From Nocardia asiatica NBRC 100129 (GTDB lineage: Bacteria > Actinomycetota > Actinomycetes > Mycobacteriales > Mycobacteriaceae), in NCBI RefSeq assembly GCF_000308415.1, contig NZ_BAFS01000030.1, forward strand, positions 1-32,613: 32,613 bases of DNA. The letters are read 5' to 3'. Of this stretch, positions 1-6,899 are shown piece by piece. Numbering within the stretch: position 1 is the first letter of the stretch; each line of letters begins with the position of its first letter. Under the pieces are notes generated by a model, which saw only the letters and a program-made list of their open reading frames with translations, made no database searches and had not been told where the DNA came from. The position numbers and the translations under genes were made by a program.

Positions 1-271
1 CGGCGCGGCGTCCCCGGCCCGGCGCGGCGGCCGGGTCCGGCGGCGTGGGGTCGGCGCGACGGCCTCTGCGGCCGCTGCGTTCGTTGTCGACCCGCTGGAC
101 CAGATCCTGGACCGTCAGGGGCGCGGAACTCTGATCGGGAGTGGCGTCGGCATGGCGGGAACGACGAGACGTGCGTGCGGCGTCTGCTTCGGGGTAGTCC
201 TCCGCGGGATACCGCTCCCACGGGGCGCGACCTCCGGGCCGTGGCGAACGCCCGTGCCGATCGTCACCCAC
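1..271 (-). CDS. LCP (LytR-CpsA-Psr) family protein, N-terminal part (cut by window edge)
   Basis: An open frame on the minus strand starts with GTG at 271 and runs off the left edge, giving 90 residues. A GCGAGG ribosome site lies about 8 nt upstream. The peptide starts MGDDRHGRSPRPGGRAPWER, continues with a basic, Arg/Pro-rich stretch and contains LTVQDLVQRVD near residue 51. This is the charged, disordered cytoplasmic tail that precedes the single membrane helix in actinobacterial LCP phosphotransferases, which attach arabinogalactan or other polymers to peptidoglycan. The catalytic domain lies outside the window. In M. tuberculosis the dusB homologue is likewise followed by an LCP-family gene (Rv0822c), which supports the call. 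The family assignment rests on N-terminal style and gene order, so it is moderate. Confidence 0.6.
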   Translation of the reverse strand, partial: MGDDRHGRSPRPGGRAPWERYPAEDYPEADAARTSRRSRHADATPDQSSAPLTVQDLVQRVDNERSGRRGRRADPTPPDPAAAPGRGRRA

Positions 272-338
272 CAACGAACCTCGCTTTTCGTCTTGCTTTC
301 CGCCTGGATCACACCGGACCGGCGGCACCGATCCCGCA

Positions 339-344
339 ATGATA
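339..344 (-). promoter_or_regulatory. possible -10 element for the LCP gene
   Basis: The minus-strand hexamer TATCAT lies about 68 nt upstream of the GTG at 271, in the 160-bp gap after dusB. The gap is richer in A+T than the flanking genes. I see no convincing -35 element, so this is only a candidate. Confidence 0.25.
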
Positions 345-431
345 ACGATTCCGCCACGGCGGGCCACCCCACAGCGAAATCGAACAGTTCACAACAATGT
401 TTGACGCTTCGTTCGCTGCGCGGTTGCCCTG

Positions 432-1574
432 TCACCCACCGCTGTGCATCACATCGGCGGCTCTCGGCACCGCCGGATCGTCCGGGTCGTCGAGCCAGCC
501 GTGCGGCAGCGCGACCTTGCCCGGTGAGCCCTGCCTGCCCCGCGGGCCTTCCGCGTCCCTCGGGAACGGCGCCGTCGGATCGAGCTGTCCGACAAGGTCT
601 TCGAGTTGTGCGAGGCTGCCTACCGTGGCGAACGCGCGCCGCAGGTCCGCGCCGACCGGGAAGCCCATCAGATACCAGGCCATGTGCTTGCGCAGATCAC
701 GCATGGCCTTGTCCTCGCCCAGATGCTCCGCCAGCAGCGCGCCGTGCCGGTACAGCACCGCGCCGACCCGGCCCAGATCGGGAGCCGCGGGCAGCGGCTC
801 GCCACGCAGCGCCGCCTGCAGCTCCGCGAACAGCCACGGCCTGCCCAGGCAGCCACGACCGACGACGACGCCGTCGCAGCCGGTCTCGTCCATCATGCGG
901 ACCGCGTCGTCGGCGGCGAAGATGTCGCCGTTGCCGAGCACCGGAATCGAGGTGACGGCCTCCTTGAGCCGGGCGATCGCGCTCCAGTCGGCCTGGCCGG
1001 AGTAGCGCTGGGCGGCCGTGCGCGCGTGCAACGCGACCGCTCGCGCGCCCTCGGCTTCGGCGATGCGTCCTGCGTCCAGGTAGGTGAGGTGATCGTCATC
1101 GATGCCGATGCGGAACTTCAGGGTGACCGGAACCCCCGCCGGCTCGGCAGCGCTGACCATGGCGCGCACAATGCTTCGGAACAGCGTCCGCTTGTAGGGC
1201 AGGGCGGCGCCGCCGCCGAGCCGGGTGACCTTGGGCACGGGGCAGCCGAGGTTCAGGTCGATGTGATCGGCCCAGCCCTCGCCGACGATGATCCGCACCG
1301 CTTCGCCGAGGGTGGCGGGGTCCACACCGTAGAGCTGCATCGAGCGGGGATGCTCGTCGGCGTCGAACGCCATCATGTGCAGCGTCTTCTCGTTGCGCTC
1401 GACCACGGCCCGGGCGGTGATCATCTCGCACACGTAGATCGAGGTCGGGCTGCCGAACTCCCGGCACAGCTTCCGGAACGCCAGGTTCGTGATGCCCGCC
1501 ATCGGCGCCAGCACGACCGGCGGATCGACCGGATACGGTCCGATCCGCAGTTTCGCCTTCGCCTCGGTAGTCAT
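432..1574 (-). CDS. dusB: tRNA-dihydrouridine synthase (DusB family)
   Basis: This 380-residue protein is an FMN- and NADPH-dependent enzyme that reduces uridines in the D-loop of tRNA. The N-terminal TIM barrel shows VVLAPMAGITNLAFRKLC, CEMITARAVV, the active-site segment DLNLGCPVPKV (the Cys of GCP is the family's general acid), GNGDIF and GRGCLGRPWLF. The C-terminal helical tRNA-binding part follows from about residue 270. I chose ATG at 1574 (MTTEAKAKLRIGPYP) because the family starts close to the IGPYPVDPPV strand; a longer frame to 1643 would add 23 Arg-rich residues with no family counterpart. It lies 154 bp downstream of desA on the same strand, an order I recall from M. tuberculosis (Rv0824c-Rv0823c). 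Confidence 0.93.
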   Translation of the reverse strand: MTTEAKAKLRIGPYPVDPPVVLAPMAGITNLAFRKLCREFGSPTSIYVCEMITARAVVERNEKTLHMMAFDADEHPRSMQLYGVDPATLGEAVRIIVGEGWADHIDLNLGCPVPKVTRLGGGAALPYKRTLFRSIVRAMVSAAEPAGVPVTLKFRIGIDDDHLTYLDAGRIAEAEGARAVALHARTAAQRYSGQADWSAIARLKEAVTSIPVLGNGDIFAADDAVRMMDETGCDGVVVGRGCLGRPWLFAELQAALRGEPLPAAPDLGRVGAVLYRHGALLAEHLGEDKAMRDLRKHMAWYLMGFPVGADLRRAFATVGSLAQLEDLVGQLDPTAPFPRDAEGPRGRQGSPGKVALPHGWLDDPDDPAVPRAADVMHSGG

Positions 1575-1680
1575 CGTCACGCCGACCAGTGTCTCATTTC
1601 CGCACGTTCGTCGGCCGGAGCGGGGCGCTCGCCCCGCGCGCATGTCGCCATGGGGGCGCTACACCGATCCGTTCATACCG

Positions 1681-1709
1681 CGCCGCCGCCCAGTGCCCGG
1701 ACGGCGGCG
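1681..1709 (-). terminator. hairpin after desA
   Basis: CGCCGCCG (1681-1688) and CGGCGGCG (1702-1709) form an 8-bp stem with a 13-nt loop, about 20 nt past the desA stop. A second small stem, CGGGGCG/CGCCCCG (1621-1636), lies further on, before dusB. Neither has a T-run. They may terminate or attenuate desA transcription ahead of dusB. Confidence 0.35.
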
Positions 1710-1728
1710 GTGTGCTTCGTCGCGGCGG

Positions 1729-2700
1729 TCAGCCTACCGAGCTGCCGGCCATCTGGCGGTCGCGCTTGGCGGCTTCGCGAGCCAGCATCCGGTCGCGCTG
1801 CTCCTCGAACTTGATGACGTCCTTGGCCAGCCTGTCCAGGAACAGGCCGAGGCGCTCGCGGACCGCTTCGCCACGGGGGGTGAAGTCGGTGCGCTCGAAG
1901 ATGTTCCACTTCTTCAGCACCGGCTGGACGACCTCTTCCAGGTGCTGGCGCAGGTCGTAGATGCCGTGCTTGGCCATCAGCACGCCGTTGCGGCGGAAGT
2001 TGGGCATGCCCGCGCCGGGCATCTGGAAGTTCTCCAGGATCAGCGTGATGGCCTCGATGGCCTGGTCGGGAGCCAGGTCGAGGGCGGCGCCGCACATGTT
2101 GCGGTAGAAGATCATGTGCAGGTTCTCGTCGGCGGCGACGCGCTGCAGCATGCGGTCGGCGATCGGGTCGTCACAGACCTTGCCGGTGTTGCGGTGGCTG
2201 ACCCGGGTGGCGAGCTCCTGGAAGGTGACATACGCGACGGAATGCAGGAACCCGGCGTCGGCTTCGGCGGGCGAGGCGAAGCCGTTGGTCATATGGACCA
2301 TGCGGGCCTCTTCGAGGGCGACCGGGTCGACGCCGCGGGTGACGACGAGGTAGTCGCGCATGACGATGCCGTGGCGGTTCTCCTCGGCGGTCCAGCGGCC
2401 GACCCAGGTGCCCCACGCGCCGTCCTGCGAGAAGTTCTCGGCGATCTCCCGGTGGTAGGACGGCAGGTTGTCCTCGGTGAGCAGGTTGGTGATCATGGCC
2501 GCCTTCGCGACCTCATTGAGCCGGGACTGCTCCGGGTCCCAATCCACCCCACCGAGTGCCGCGAAATTGCGGCCCTCGTCCCACGGGACGTAGTCGTGCG
2601 GATGCCATTCCTTTGCCATGGAGAGGTGCCGGTTGACGTTTTCTTCGGCAACCGGCTCCAACTCCGTCAGAAGCTCGAGTTGAGTCAGATCCCTTGCCAT
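1729..2700 (-). CDS. desA: acyl-[acyl-carrier-protein] desaturase (DesA1-like)
   Basis: This 323-residue soluble di-iron desaturase introduces double bonds into acyl-ACP. In mycolata the DesA1/DesA2 type is linked to mycolic acid and unsaturated fatty acid synthesis. Both iron-binding helices are visible: TAEENRHGIVMRDYL (EENRH, about residues 105-109) and AADENLHMIFYRNM (DENLH, about 190-194), giving the Glu/Glu-x-x-His signature of the ferritin-like fold. The length fits the family. ATG at 2700 is preceded by GAAGGG 8 nt upstream. The upstream region carries two palindromes over a candidate promoter, so transcriptional repression is likely. dusB follows on the same strand, possibly in a weakly coupled transcription unit. 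Confidence 0.93.
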   Translation of the reverse strand: MARDLTQLELLTELEPVAEENVNRHLSMAKEWHPHDYVPWDEGRNFAALGGVDWDPEQSRLNEVAKAAMITNLLTEDNLPSYHREIAENFSQDGAWGTWVGRWTAEENRHGIVMRDYLVVTRGVDPVALEEARMVHMTNGFASPAEADAGFLHSVAYVTFQELATRVSHRNTGKVCDDPIADRMLQRVAADENLHMIFYRNMCGAALDLAPDQAIEAITLILENFQMPGAGMPNFRRNGVLMAKHGIYDLRQHLEEVVQPVLKKWNIFERTDFTPRGEAVRERLGLFLDRLAKDVIKFEEQRDRMLAREAAKRDRQMAGSSVG

Positions 2701-2771
2701 GTATGAACCCTTCAGTGTGTGCTTCCGGTCGTGCAGGTCATCCCAAGGTAGACCGATACCGATGCGGCCAT

Positions 2772-2801
2772 ACCTTACGGCACCGTAGGTGTGATGCGAA
2801 A
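2772..2801 (-). promoter_or_regulatory. candidate desA promoter
   Basis: On the minus strand TTTCGC (2796-2801) and TAAGGT (2772-2777) are separated by 18 nt, giving a leader of roughly 65 nt before the ATG at 2700. Each hexamer lies inside one of the two palindromes described separately. The hexamers match the consensus only moderately. Confidence 0.4.
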
Positions 2802-2807
2802 CGCATC
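2772..2807. promoter_or_regulatory. two adjacent palindromes, candidate operators of desA
   Basis: ACCTTACGG-CA-CCGTAGGT (2772-2790) is an imperfect dyad. Two bases further lies GATGCG-AAA-CGCATC (2793-2807), a perfect 6-bp dyad. They overlap the candidate -10 and -35 respectively, the arrangement expected of repressor sites. Mycobacterial desA genes are known to be under TetR-type control, but I cannot verify a match to any published motif. Confidence 0.45.
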
Positions 2808-3385
2808 CGTTAGACGATCGATGCCCTGGTGATCCACCTCATACGACGTCTTCGCCGATCAGTGATCTACACGAGTGTATGGGTTGCACCCGCGGCGAGG
2901 GGACTATCGACGCGGGGTGGGAAGTGTTAGCGGAACGTGCTCGACCGCACAAACCCGGCCGGACACCGGTATGCGGCCCGCGACCGGCGCTAGAGCGACT
3001 CGGACCGTTCCGCTGGTGTCGCGCCGACGGCAGCGCGCCCGGCGACTCGCCGACGCGACCTCGGCCGCCACGGCTGTCCACTGCGAGCACTCGAGCAGAT
3101 CCCGGCTCTGGCGCCCCCGAGTTGTCCTCGATCGGTGCTTTGTGCCCTTCCTCACAAGCCGACCGGTTCCCACTTCAGGTTCGACGGCTCGTTCGGGTTT
3201 CGGCCTTATTGTTCCGACCGGCGTCGAATCTGTCCGGCAGTGGCATCTGCGGCCTGACTCGCCCTTCCTCGCGGAGGCCTCTATATCCGCCTTCGCTCAG
3301 TACGGCCGGAAACGGAGCGCCGAACGGTCGGCGGGCGAGTGGCGACGTCGGCGCCGGTATCCATGGTGAACTCGGCGAAACAGAT
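2808..3385. other. gene-poor region between desA and tRNA-Lys
   Basis: About 580 bases with no gene I can support. Overlapping open frames occur on both strands, but they show no family motif, no good ribosome site and Arg/Ser/Pro-rich frame-shadow composition. One of them reads through the tRNA-Lys complement, which is a common annotation artefact. Confidence 0.5.
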
Positions 3386-3412
3386 CGGGCGCCCGGAGTG
3401 ACCGGGCGCCCG
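3386..3412 (-). terminator. terminator of tRNA-Lys
   Basis: CGGGCGCCCGG (3386-3396) and CCGGGCGCCCG (3402-3412) form a perfect 11-bp stem with a 5-nt loop. It starts 7 nt after the 3' end of the minus-strand tRNA and is followed by a T-containing tract (ATCTGTTTCG) on that strand. Confidence 0.85.
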
Positions 3413-3419
3413 ACGCGTG

Positions 3420-3492
3420 TGCCCCCAGTAGGGCTCGAACCTACGACCTGCGGATTAAAAGTCCGTAGCTCTACCAACTGAGCTATAGGGGC
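3420..3492 (-). tRNA. tRNA-Lys (anticodon TTT)
   Basis: A 73-nt cloverleaf on the minus strand. The acceptor stem GCCCCTA pairs with TGGGGGC and the discriminator is A. The D-arm reads AGCTCAGTTGGTAGAGCT, the anticodon arm is CGGA-CTTTTAA-TCCG with anticodon TTT, and the T-arm is GTAGGTTCGAGCCCTAC. CCA is not encoded. It stands alone, with its own promoter and terminator. Confidence 0.96.
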
Positions 3493-3504
3493 GCGCGGAG
3501 GAAC

Positions 3505-3535
3505 AGTGTAGTGCTATAGGGGGCCGATGCCCCAA
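3505..3535 (-). promoter_or_regulatory. tRNA-Lys promoter
   Basis: On the minus strand TTGGGG (3530-3535) and TACACT (3505-3510) are spaced by 19 nt. The -10 ends 12 nt before the mature 5' end at 3492, leaving only a few bases of precursor. Confidence 0.5.
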
Positions 3536-4140
3536 TCGGGGGAGTTCGTGTCGGCGGGATGGATGGATGGGTGGTGTCGGCGTGGCGGACCGGGTGTGGC
3601 GTGTGGCGGAGTGGGGAGGGGGTGACACCGCGTGCAGAGTGGGCGATGCAGGCGGTAAACATTTTGGCACCCAGCTTTGTTCATTTCCGCTCGATCTGGA
3701 TATCATTCAATCATGTTGGCTGGCAATGAGTTTGGATTTGCAGGGGGTGAGCGGCCCGAGCCGGGGGAGGCCCGTGGGATGGGTTGGCGGGCGAGGCGTG
3801 GGTGGCGGCCGGTCCTTCGGCCTGCCGATCGGCTCGGCTGAACGATGCTGAGCCGCTGGTGAATTCGCACACCTGTCGAACCGGACCCTTGGGTTGCCAA
3901 ATATTTGCCGTAACAGAAAACGGAATCGGACGGCTGGCTGACTCGTCAGTTTGCCGCGTGTCGGATCGGGATTCCGGGTACGGTGACGCCTTGATGAATT
4001 CCGAAAGAATCGCCGACTCGATCGGCGCCGCGGAATTCGGTTTGTCGTTGCTGTGTCCGGAGGGGTCGCGGTCGGTCCGGCCGGCTACGGCTCGGCGGAA
4101 CTCGATGCCGCAGGAGGAGGCACGTTCGAGACGAAGAAAT
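3536..4140. other. gene-free region upstream of the TetR gene
   Basis: About 600 bases with patches of lower GC (around 3655-3720 and 3890-4030). Open frames on both strands reach 95-150 residues, but none has a recognisable motif or a sound ribosome site. It might contain a decayed gene or an unannotated RNA; I cannot support either from sequence alone. Confidence 0.4.
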
Positions 4141-4174
4141 GCCCGGATGCGCACCCCCTGCGGCGCACCCGGGC
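4141..4174. terminator. orphan GC-rich hairpin
   Basis: GCCCGGATGCGC (4141-4152) and GCGCACCCGGGC (4163-4174) pair over 11 of 12 positions around a 10-nt loop. On the minus strand the stem is followed by ATTTCTTCGTCT. No gene I can support ends here on either strand, so it may terminate an unrecognised RNA. Confidence 0.4.
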
Positions 4175-4185
4175 AGGCAAACTAT

Positions 4186-4260
4186 ACCAGCTGGTGTGTT
4201 TCAGGTATTTCCCGAGTTTTCGTACCGAAAGTTTGAAAACGCTCGAAAACCGGGTTTGAA
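4186..4260. promoter_or_regulatory. repeat-dense leader of the TetR gene, likely autoregulatory operator region
   Basis: This A+T-rich stretch holds ACCAGCTGGT (4186-4195, perfect palindrome), TTTCG-TAC-CGAAA (4218-4230), GTTT-GA-AAAC (4231-4240), a wider pair GTTTTCG (4216-4222)/CGAAAAC (4244-4250) and a repeat of GTTTGAA at 4231 and 4255. TetR regulators usually bind such dyads next to their own genes. Confidence 0.45.
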
Positions 4261-4349
4261 GTATCGATAAACTAATGAATTCGCGCCGAGGGTCCGTTCC
4301 TTCGGGGGTGGCTGATTGGCGGCGAGTAGGCTTCGGAGGCGTTTCGAGC

Positions 4350-5015
4350 ATGGCACGGCAGCAAGAGCGGGCCCGCCGGACACGGGCGGCGATTATCAGG
4401 TCCGCCGCCGTTGAGTTCGGGAAGAGCGGCTATGCCGCTGCATCGCTCAACCGCATACTGGAAGGGTCGCGCGCCACCAAGGGCGCGATGTACTTCCATT
4501 TCGATTCGAAGGAAGATCTGGCACGCGCGGTGCTGGAGACCGCGGTGGAACGCTACCGCGCCTCCGCCGAGCGCTGGCTGGCCCGAACGGATCTCAGTCC
4601 GCTGGACATCCTGCACGGAGTGGTCGACGAGATCGCGCTGCGGCTGGAGCACGACATCATCGTGCAGGCCGAGTACCGCCTGATCATCGAGCCGGACTTC
4701 TATCGCGACGTGCAGGCGGGCGGCGGCCGCATCCTGGGCCGCACGACAAGGGTGCTCACCGTCCGCGCCATCGACCATGGGCAGCTGCGCGCGAACGCCG
4801 ACCCCGACCGGTTCACCCGCACGCTCGCCGCCGCGCTGGCCGGTCAGCGGTACATGGTGGACCTGCTCGGCGGCCAGGTCGATCTGCGGGCGCGGTTCGA
4901 GGAAGCGCTCGAGGTCGTGGTCGAGGCGATGGCCACCGGGGAATGGCTGGAAAAGTTCCGCAGCGACGGCTGGCGGGCGCAGGCGCGCCTGGAGGAGCTC
5001 GGTTTGAGCCTCTGA
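4350..5015 (+). CDS. TetR-family regulator of the gamma-butyrolactone-receptor (ArpA/ScbR) type
   Basis: This 221-residue protein has an N-terminal helix-turn-helix domain (about residues 8-58): RARRTRAAIIRSAAVEFGKS, then ATKGAMYFHFDSKEDLA, which closely resembles the ScbR/ArpA/CprB receptor subfamily. Residues 60-221 form the helical ligand domain. ATG at 4350 has GGAGG 10 nt upstream; a frame extending to 4275 lacks such a site. Receptors of this type usually repress their own gene and secondary-metabolite genes until a butyrolactone-like signal binds. No afsA-type signal synthase or biosynthetic cluster is visible here, and the ligand-pocket Trp of ArpA is not evident (the segment reads IIEPDFYRD), so it could be an orphan or pseudo-receptor. 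The tRNA-Glu operon follows. Confidence 0.8.
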   Translation: MARQQERARRTRAAIIRSAAVEFGKSGYAAASLNRILEGSRATKGAMYFHFDSKEDLARAVLETAVERYRASAERWLARTDLSPLDILHGVVDEIALRLEHDIIVQAEYRLIIEPDFYRDVQAGGGRILGRTTRVLTVRAIDHGQLRANADPDRFTRTLAAALAGQRYMVDLLGGQVDLRARFEEALEVVVEAMATGEWLEKFRSDGWRAQARLEELGLSL

Positions 5016-5024
5016 CCAGCCGGT

Positions 5025-5054
5025 TTGGGATTCGAGTCCGGTCTGTCATAAGCT
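5025..5054 (+). promoter_or_regulatory. promoter of the tRNA-Glu/Asp/Phe operon
   Basis: TTGGGA (5025-5030) and TAAGCT (5049-5054) are spaced by 18 nt. Transcription would start near 5061, about 50 nt before tRNA-Glu. Confidence 0.5.
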
Positions 5055-5109
5055 ATCCCAGCTCCCAACGGACAGCCGTTGAAAGCCGGTCCGGAGAAAT
5101 CCGGGACGA

Positions 5110-5182
5110 GCCCCCTTCGTCTAGCGGCCTAGGACGCCGCCCTTTCAAGGCGGTAGCGCGGGTTCGAATCCCGTAGGGGGTA
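5110..5182 (+). tRNA. tRNA-Glu (anticodon TTC)
   Basis: A 73-nt cloverleaf. The acceptor GCCCCCT pairs with AGGGGGT (G-T at the first pair), the anticodon arm is CCGCC-CTTTCAA-GGCGG with anticodon TTC, and the T-arm is GCGGGTTCGAATCCCGT. The discriminator is A and CCA is not encoded. First of three co-directional tRNAs. Confidence 0.96.
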
Positions 5183-5211
5183 CGATCTTCGGATCGTTGG
5201 TAGCAGAGCAT

Positions 5212-5285
5212 GGCCCTGTGGCGCAGTTGGTTAGCGCGCCGCCCTGTCACGGCGGAGGTCGCGGGTTCGAGTCCCGTCAGGGTCG
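5212..5285 (+). tRNA. tRNA-Asp (anticodon GTC)
   Basis: A 74-nt cloverleaf. The acceptor GGCCCTG pairs with CAGGGTC, the anticodon arm is CCGCC-CTGTCAC-GGCGG with anticodon GTC, and the T-arm is GCGGGTTCGAGTCCCGT. The discriminator is G, as expected for tRNA-Asp. Confidence 0.96.
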
Positions 5286-5293
5286 CAAGTAAG

Positions 5294-5311
5294 CGCCGGA
5301 GATATCCGGCG
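5294..5311 (+). terminator. small hairpin between tRNA-Asp and tRNA-Phe
   Basis: CGCCGGA (5294-5300) and TCCGGCG (5305-5311) form a 7-bp stem with loop GATA, followed by TTTCG. It may be a partial terminator or a processing signal within the operon. Confidence 0.4.
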
Positions 5312-5343
5312 TTTCGCGTATGGCATTCACTTCGGGTGCCTGC

Positions 5344-5417
5344 GGCCAGGTAGCTCAGTTGGTACGAGCGTCCGCCTGAAAAGCGGAAGGTCGCCGGTTC
5401 GATCCCGGCCCTGGCCA
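5344..5417 (+). tRNA. tRNA-Phe (anticodon GAA)
   Basis: A 74-nt cloverleaf. The acceptor GGCCAGG pairs with CCTGGCC, the anticodon arm is CCGC-CTGAAAA-GCGG with anticodon GAA, and the T-arm is GCCGGTTCGATCCCGGC. The discriminator is A. Last gene of the operon, directly before a strong terminator. Confidence 0.96.
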
Positions 5418-5428
5418 CTCCACTCGTA

Positions 5429-5478
5429 CCGGCTCATGCTCATGGAGAGCATGAGCCGGGTTCGTTTCGTCATGTTTT
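5429..5478 (+). terminator. strong terminator of the tRNA operon
   Basis: CCGGCTCATGCTC (5429-5441) and GAGCATGAGCCGG (5447-5459) form a perfect 13-bp stem with a 5-nt loop. A T-rich tail follows (GTTCGTTTCGTCATGTTTT), as in a classical intrinsic terminator. Confidence 0.93.
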
Positions 5479-5480
5479 GT

Positions 5481-5530
5481 GGGGGTGCAACCCCCACCCC
5501 CCGCCCGGCGGGCTTCGCCCCCGGACCCCC
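5481..5530. repeat. GC-rich intergenic palindromic element
   Basis: GGGGGTGCAACCCCC (5481-5495) is followed by a C-run, then GCCCGGCGGGC and a stretch where GGGCTTCGCCC forms a small hairpin, ending GGACCCCC. Elements of this make-up are common between genes in actinomycetes. Only one copy is visible here. The bases from 5531 to about 5725 contain nothing else I can support. Confidence 0.4.
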
Positions 5531-5743
5531 TGGATGGTGGCTGCGTTTGGTGGGTGTCGTTCGGGTTGATTCTGTGTTTTCAGTTCAATCCAGGTCGACG
5601 GCCACCCCTTGTTGCGGAGATCGAAGCGCGCGGCGCGATTGCCCGCACCTGCTCGAATGGTGTGTCGAATCGCACAGAGCCGCAGCATGGTTCGTAACTG
5701 GGTGCGTAGACGTCCGGTGCGCCGCGGGTAGGCTGGCGCCGCC

Positions 5744-6421
5744 ATGTCGACCCTTCTCCTCGCGCTCGCGGGGCTCGCCTTCCTCGACTCGCTCGACTTG
5801 TTGCTGATCGGCGTGACCACGGCTGTGGTCTACGACAGCCGGTTGAGCCGCCGCTCGCCGCTGGTGGGCGTTCTGAGCTTGCTGGCGGGCGTCTTCGCCG
5901 TCACCACCGCCTTCGGGGTCTGCACGGTCCTGGGGATCGGTTTCGTGACCGATCTGATCGACTTCCGGATCACTCCGGCGGTGCGGTATTGGGGCGAACT
6001 CGGGGCCGGGCTGGTGCTGATCGCACTCGCGAGCATTCGAATGACCGGCGCGGCGGCCCCGCAACGCGCGCCCACATTGCGACGCCGGCCGTGGATGCTC
6101 GCCGGTGTCGGCGTGGCGATCGGTATCGCACAGGCACCGACCGCGGTCCCTTATCTCGCCGGACTGGCAATGATCTCCGCGCGAAATCCGCTACCGACGT
6201 TGTGGCCGCTGATCGTGGTGGCCTATTGCGCGCTGGCATTGCTGCCGCCGTTGGTGATACTTGCCCTCGCGATGCGGCGCACGACCGGGGCGCGGCGGAT
6301 GTATCGAAAAGTTGTTCGCATTATCACTACATACGGTCCGATCTCGGTCCGCGTACTCTTCGCGATCTTCGGCGTGGTTCTCCTGTGTGACGCGCTCCAC
6401 CATTACCGGAGCCTTTGGTAG
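5744..6421 (+). CDS. GAP/Sap-family integral membrane protein
   Basis: This 225-residue protein has about six hydrophobic segments. The N-terminus (LLLALAGLAFLDSLDLLLIG) carries the LALLDSLNP-like signature of the GAP family. Mycobacterial members (Sap, Gap) help move sulfolipid or glycopeptidolipid to the cell surface; the family is distantly LysE-like. Further segments are at about residues 40-65, 78-95, 112-135, 150-172 and 197-218. No ribosome site precedes ATG 5744, but TAGGCT (5729-5734) lies 9 nt upstream, fitting a leaderless transcript. The substrate cannot be deduced, and no lipid-synthesis gene adjoins it. Confidence 0.65.
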   Translation: MSTLLLALAGLAFLDSLDLLLIGVTTAVVYDSRLSRRSPLVGVLSLLAGVFAVTTAFGVCTVLGIGFVTDLIDFRITPAVRYWGELGAGLVLIALASIRMTGAAAPQRAPTLRRRPWMLAGVGVAIGIAQAPTAVPYLAGLAMISARNPLPTLWPLIVVAYCALALLPPLVILALAMRRTTGARRMYRKVVRIITTYGPISVRVLFAIFGVVLLCDALHHYRSLW

Positions 6422-6505
6422 TACGGATCAATTGCCTTCTACCGAGCGCCGCATCGCGCACGGGAAAAGAGGTTGAACGGTGGTGTGCGGTGGGATGCTG
6501 GAGGT

Positions 6506-6688
6506 ATGGCTGAGCGCTGGTATTACTGCTTGAAGCACCAACGGGCCGAGCAAGGGCGGCAGTGCTGGTTCCGCGATCGGATGGGACCGTACCCGGACAA
6601 GGCGACGGCGGAGCGGGCGCTCGAGATCGCCCACGCGCGCAACGAGCGGGAGGACGCCAGGGACCGAGCCTGGCGGGACGGGGACTGA
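6506..6688 (+). CDS. small conserved actinobacterial protein (SPOR-like)
   Basis: This 60-residue, soluble, highly charged protein starts MAERWYYCLKHQRAEQG, continues RMGPYPDKATAERALEIA, and ends in an Asp/Arg-rich tail. I recall short actinobacterial proteins of this pattern (WYYCLKH...LGPY...A...A), sometimes labelled SPOR-like because of the GPY-x-A-x-x-A motif. The function is unknown to me. The GGAGG at 6500-6504 is only 1 nt from ATG 6506, too close for normal use; an in-frame GTG at 6485 (after AGAGG at 6468-6472) is an alternative start. Confidence 0.7.
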   Translation: MAERWYYCLKHQRAEQGRQCWFRDRMGPYPDKATAERALEIAHARNEREDARDRAWRDGD

Positions 6689-6899
6689 GGCGAGAGCGGG
6701 TACGCACGGGACGGTCCTTCCCCCGGGCGGTGAAGTTGATCTTGAGCCGCTGGTCGCGGGCCCGGACGGGCTCCGCCCGGGTGCGGCCGCTGGGGTCCCG
6801 GTGCGGTGTATCGAGTACGGTTCTCCAGAACTCGACTAATGCTCGGTGGTCCTGGCGTGGGCTGCGAGCGGAAACCAGGATCAGCAGGGAGGGCGACCC

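Noticed and set aside
2879..3481. Plus-strand open frame ending VPPVGLEPTTCGLKV...
   Set aside because: The end is the translated complement of tRNA-Lys, a frequent false gene, and the rest has no ribosome site or motif.
3711..4236. Overlapping open frames on both strands in the gap before the TetR gene
   Set aside because: No motif, no good start signal and no consistent codon pattern; reported only as a gene-free region.
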